A stretch of 15,798 bases of DNA from Porticoccus sp. GTDB taxonomy: Bacteria; Pseudomonadota; Gammaproteobacteria; Pseudomonadales; Porticoccaceae. Made by a program: the position numbers and the translations under genes. Location of the stretch: positions 1-15,798 of the forward strand of contig NYXF01000083.1 of assembly GCA_002685455.1 (NCBI GenBank), read 5' to 3'. Below, one piece after another: positions 15,735-15,798 of the stretch (position 1 is its first letter; each line of letters starts with the position of its first letter). The notes beneath the pieces were generated by a model, which worked only from the letters and a program-made list of their open reading frames with translations, was not told the DNA's origin and ran no database searches.

Positions 15735-15763
15735 ATTATATTTTTGTCATAGATAGATAACAA
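15735..15763 (-). promoter_or_regulatory. Putative sigma70 promoter for folP-glmM
   Basis: On the minus strand TTGTTA (15758-15763) and a perfect TATAAT (15735-15740) are separated by 17 bp. A second TATAAT directly follows (15729-15734) but has no -35 at proper spacing. The expected start is about 15728, the first base of the tandem repeat, so the first ATG would be near +4 and the whole leader would be repeat. The upstream gene, probably ftsH by synteny, lies outside the window, so read-through from it cannot be judged. Confidence 0.55.
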
Positions 15764-15798
15764 CTGATAGTTTATACCAAAAGTAATGCATAAAAGAC

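Overview
The window is AT-rich DNA whose genes all lie on the minus strand. It follows the gammaproteobacterial order (ftsH)-folP-glmM-tpiA-secG-tRNA-Leu ... tRNA-fMet-rimP-nusA-infB-rbfA-truB-rpsO-pnp. The low GC, the gammaproteobacterial look of NusA, IF2, S15 and RimP, and an O-acetylhomoserine sulfhydrylase suggest a low-GC, probably free-living and perhaps marine gammaproteobacterium. That placement is inference; the sequence names no species.

In transcription order (high to low coordinates), folP and glmM (folate and UDP-GlcNAc precursor supply) come first. After a spacer with a plausible promoter come tpiA (glycolysis), secG (protein export) and tRNA-Leu(GAG). An accessory block follows between the two tRNA genes: a metallo-beta-lactamase-fold protein, a doubtful small ORF, a DUF2805/TIGR03643-like small protein with no normal start codon, a MetY-type sulfhydrylase and a lipoprotein with a lytic-transglycosylase-like domain. 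A near-consensus sigma70 promoter then drives initiator tRNA-fMet. Hairpins, including a 21-bp terminator-like palindrome, separate it from the translation/transcription operon rimP-nusA-infB-rbfA-truB-rpsO and pnp. The window edge cuts pnp.

The most unusual signal is at the folP start. Seven perfect tandem copies of an 11-bp unit (TTAATGAAAAT on the coding strand) end exactly at the folP initiation codon. Each of the six upstream copies makes a tiny ORF, Met-Lys-Ile-stop, whose TAA overlaps the next ATG (TAATG), so the chain of start/stop units runs into folP itself. A TTGTTA-17 bp-TATAAT promoter sits so that transcription should begin at the first repeat. The repeat also places A4T3 tracts once per helical turn. 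It could be a reinitiation ladder, a copy-number-variable expression tuner, a curved-DNA element, or simple slippage DNA. The other points worth a look are the small gene with no canonical start, a C-run/G-run/C-run mutually exclusive hairpin set downstream of tRNA-Leu, and the structured tRNA-fMet/rimP leader.
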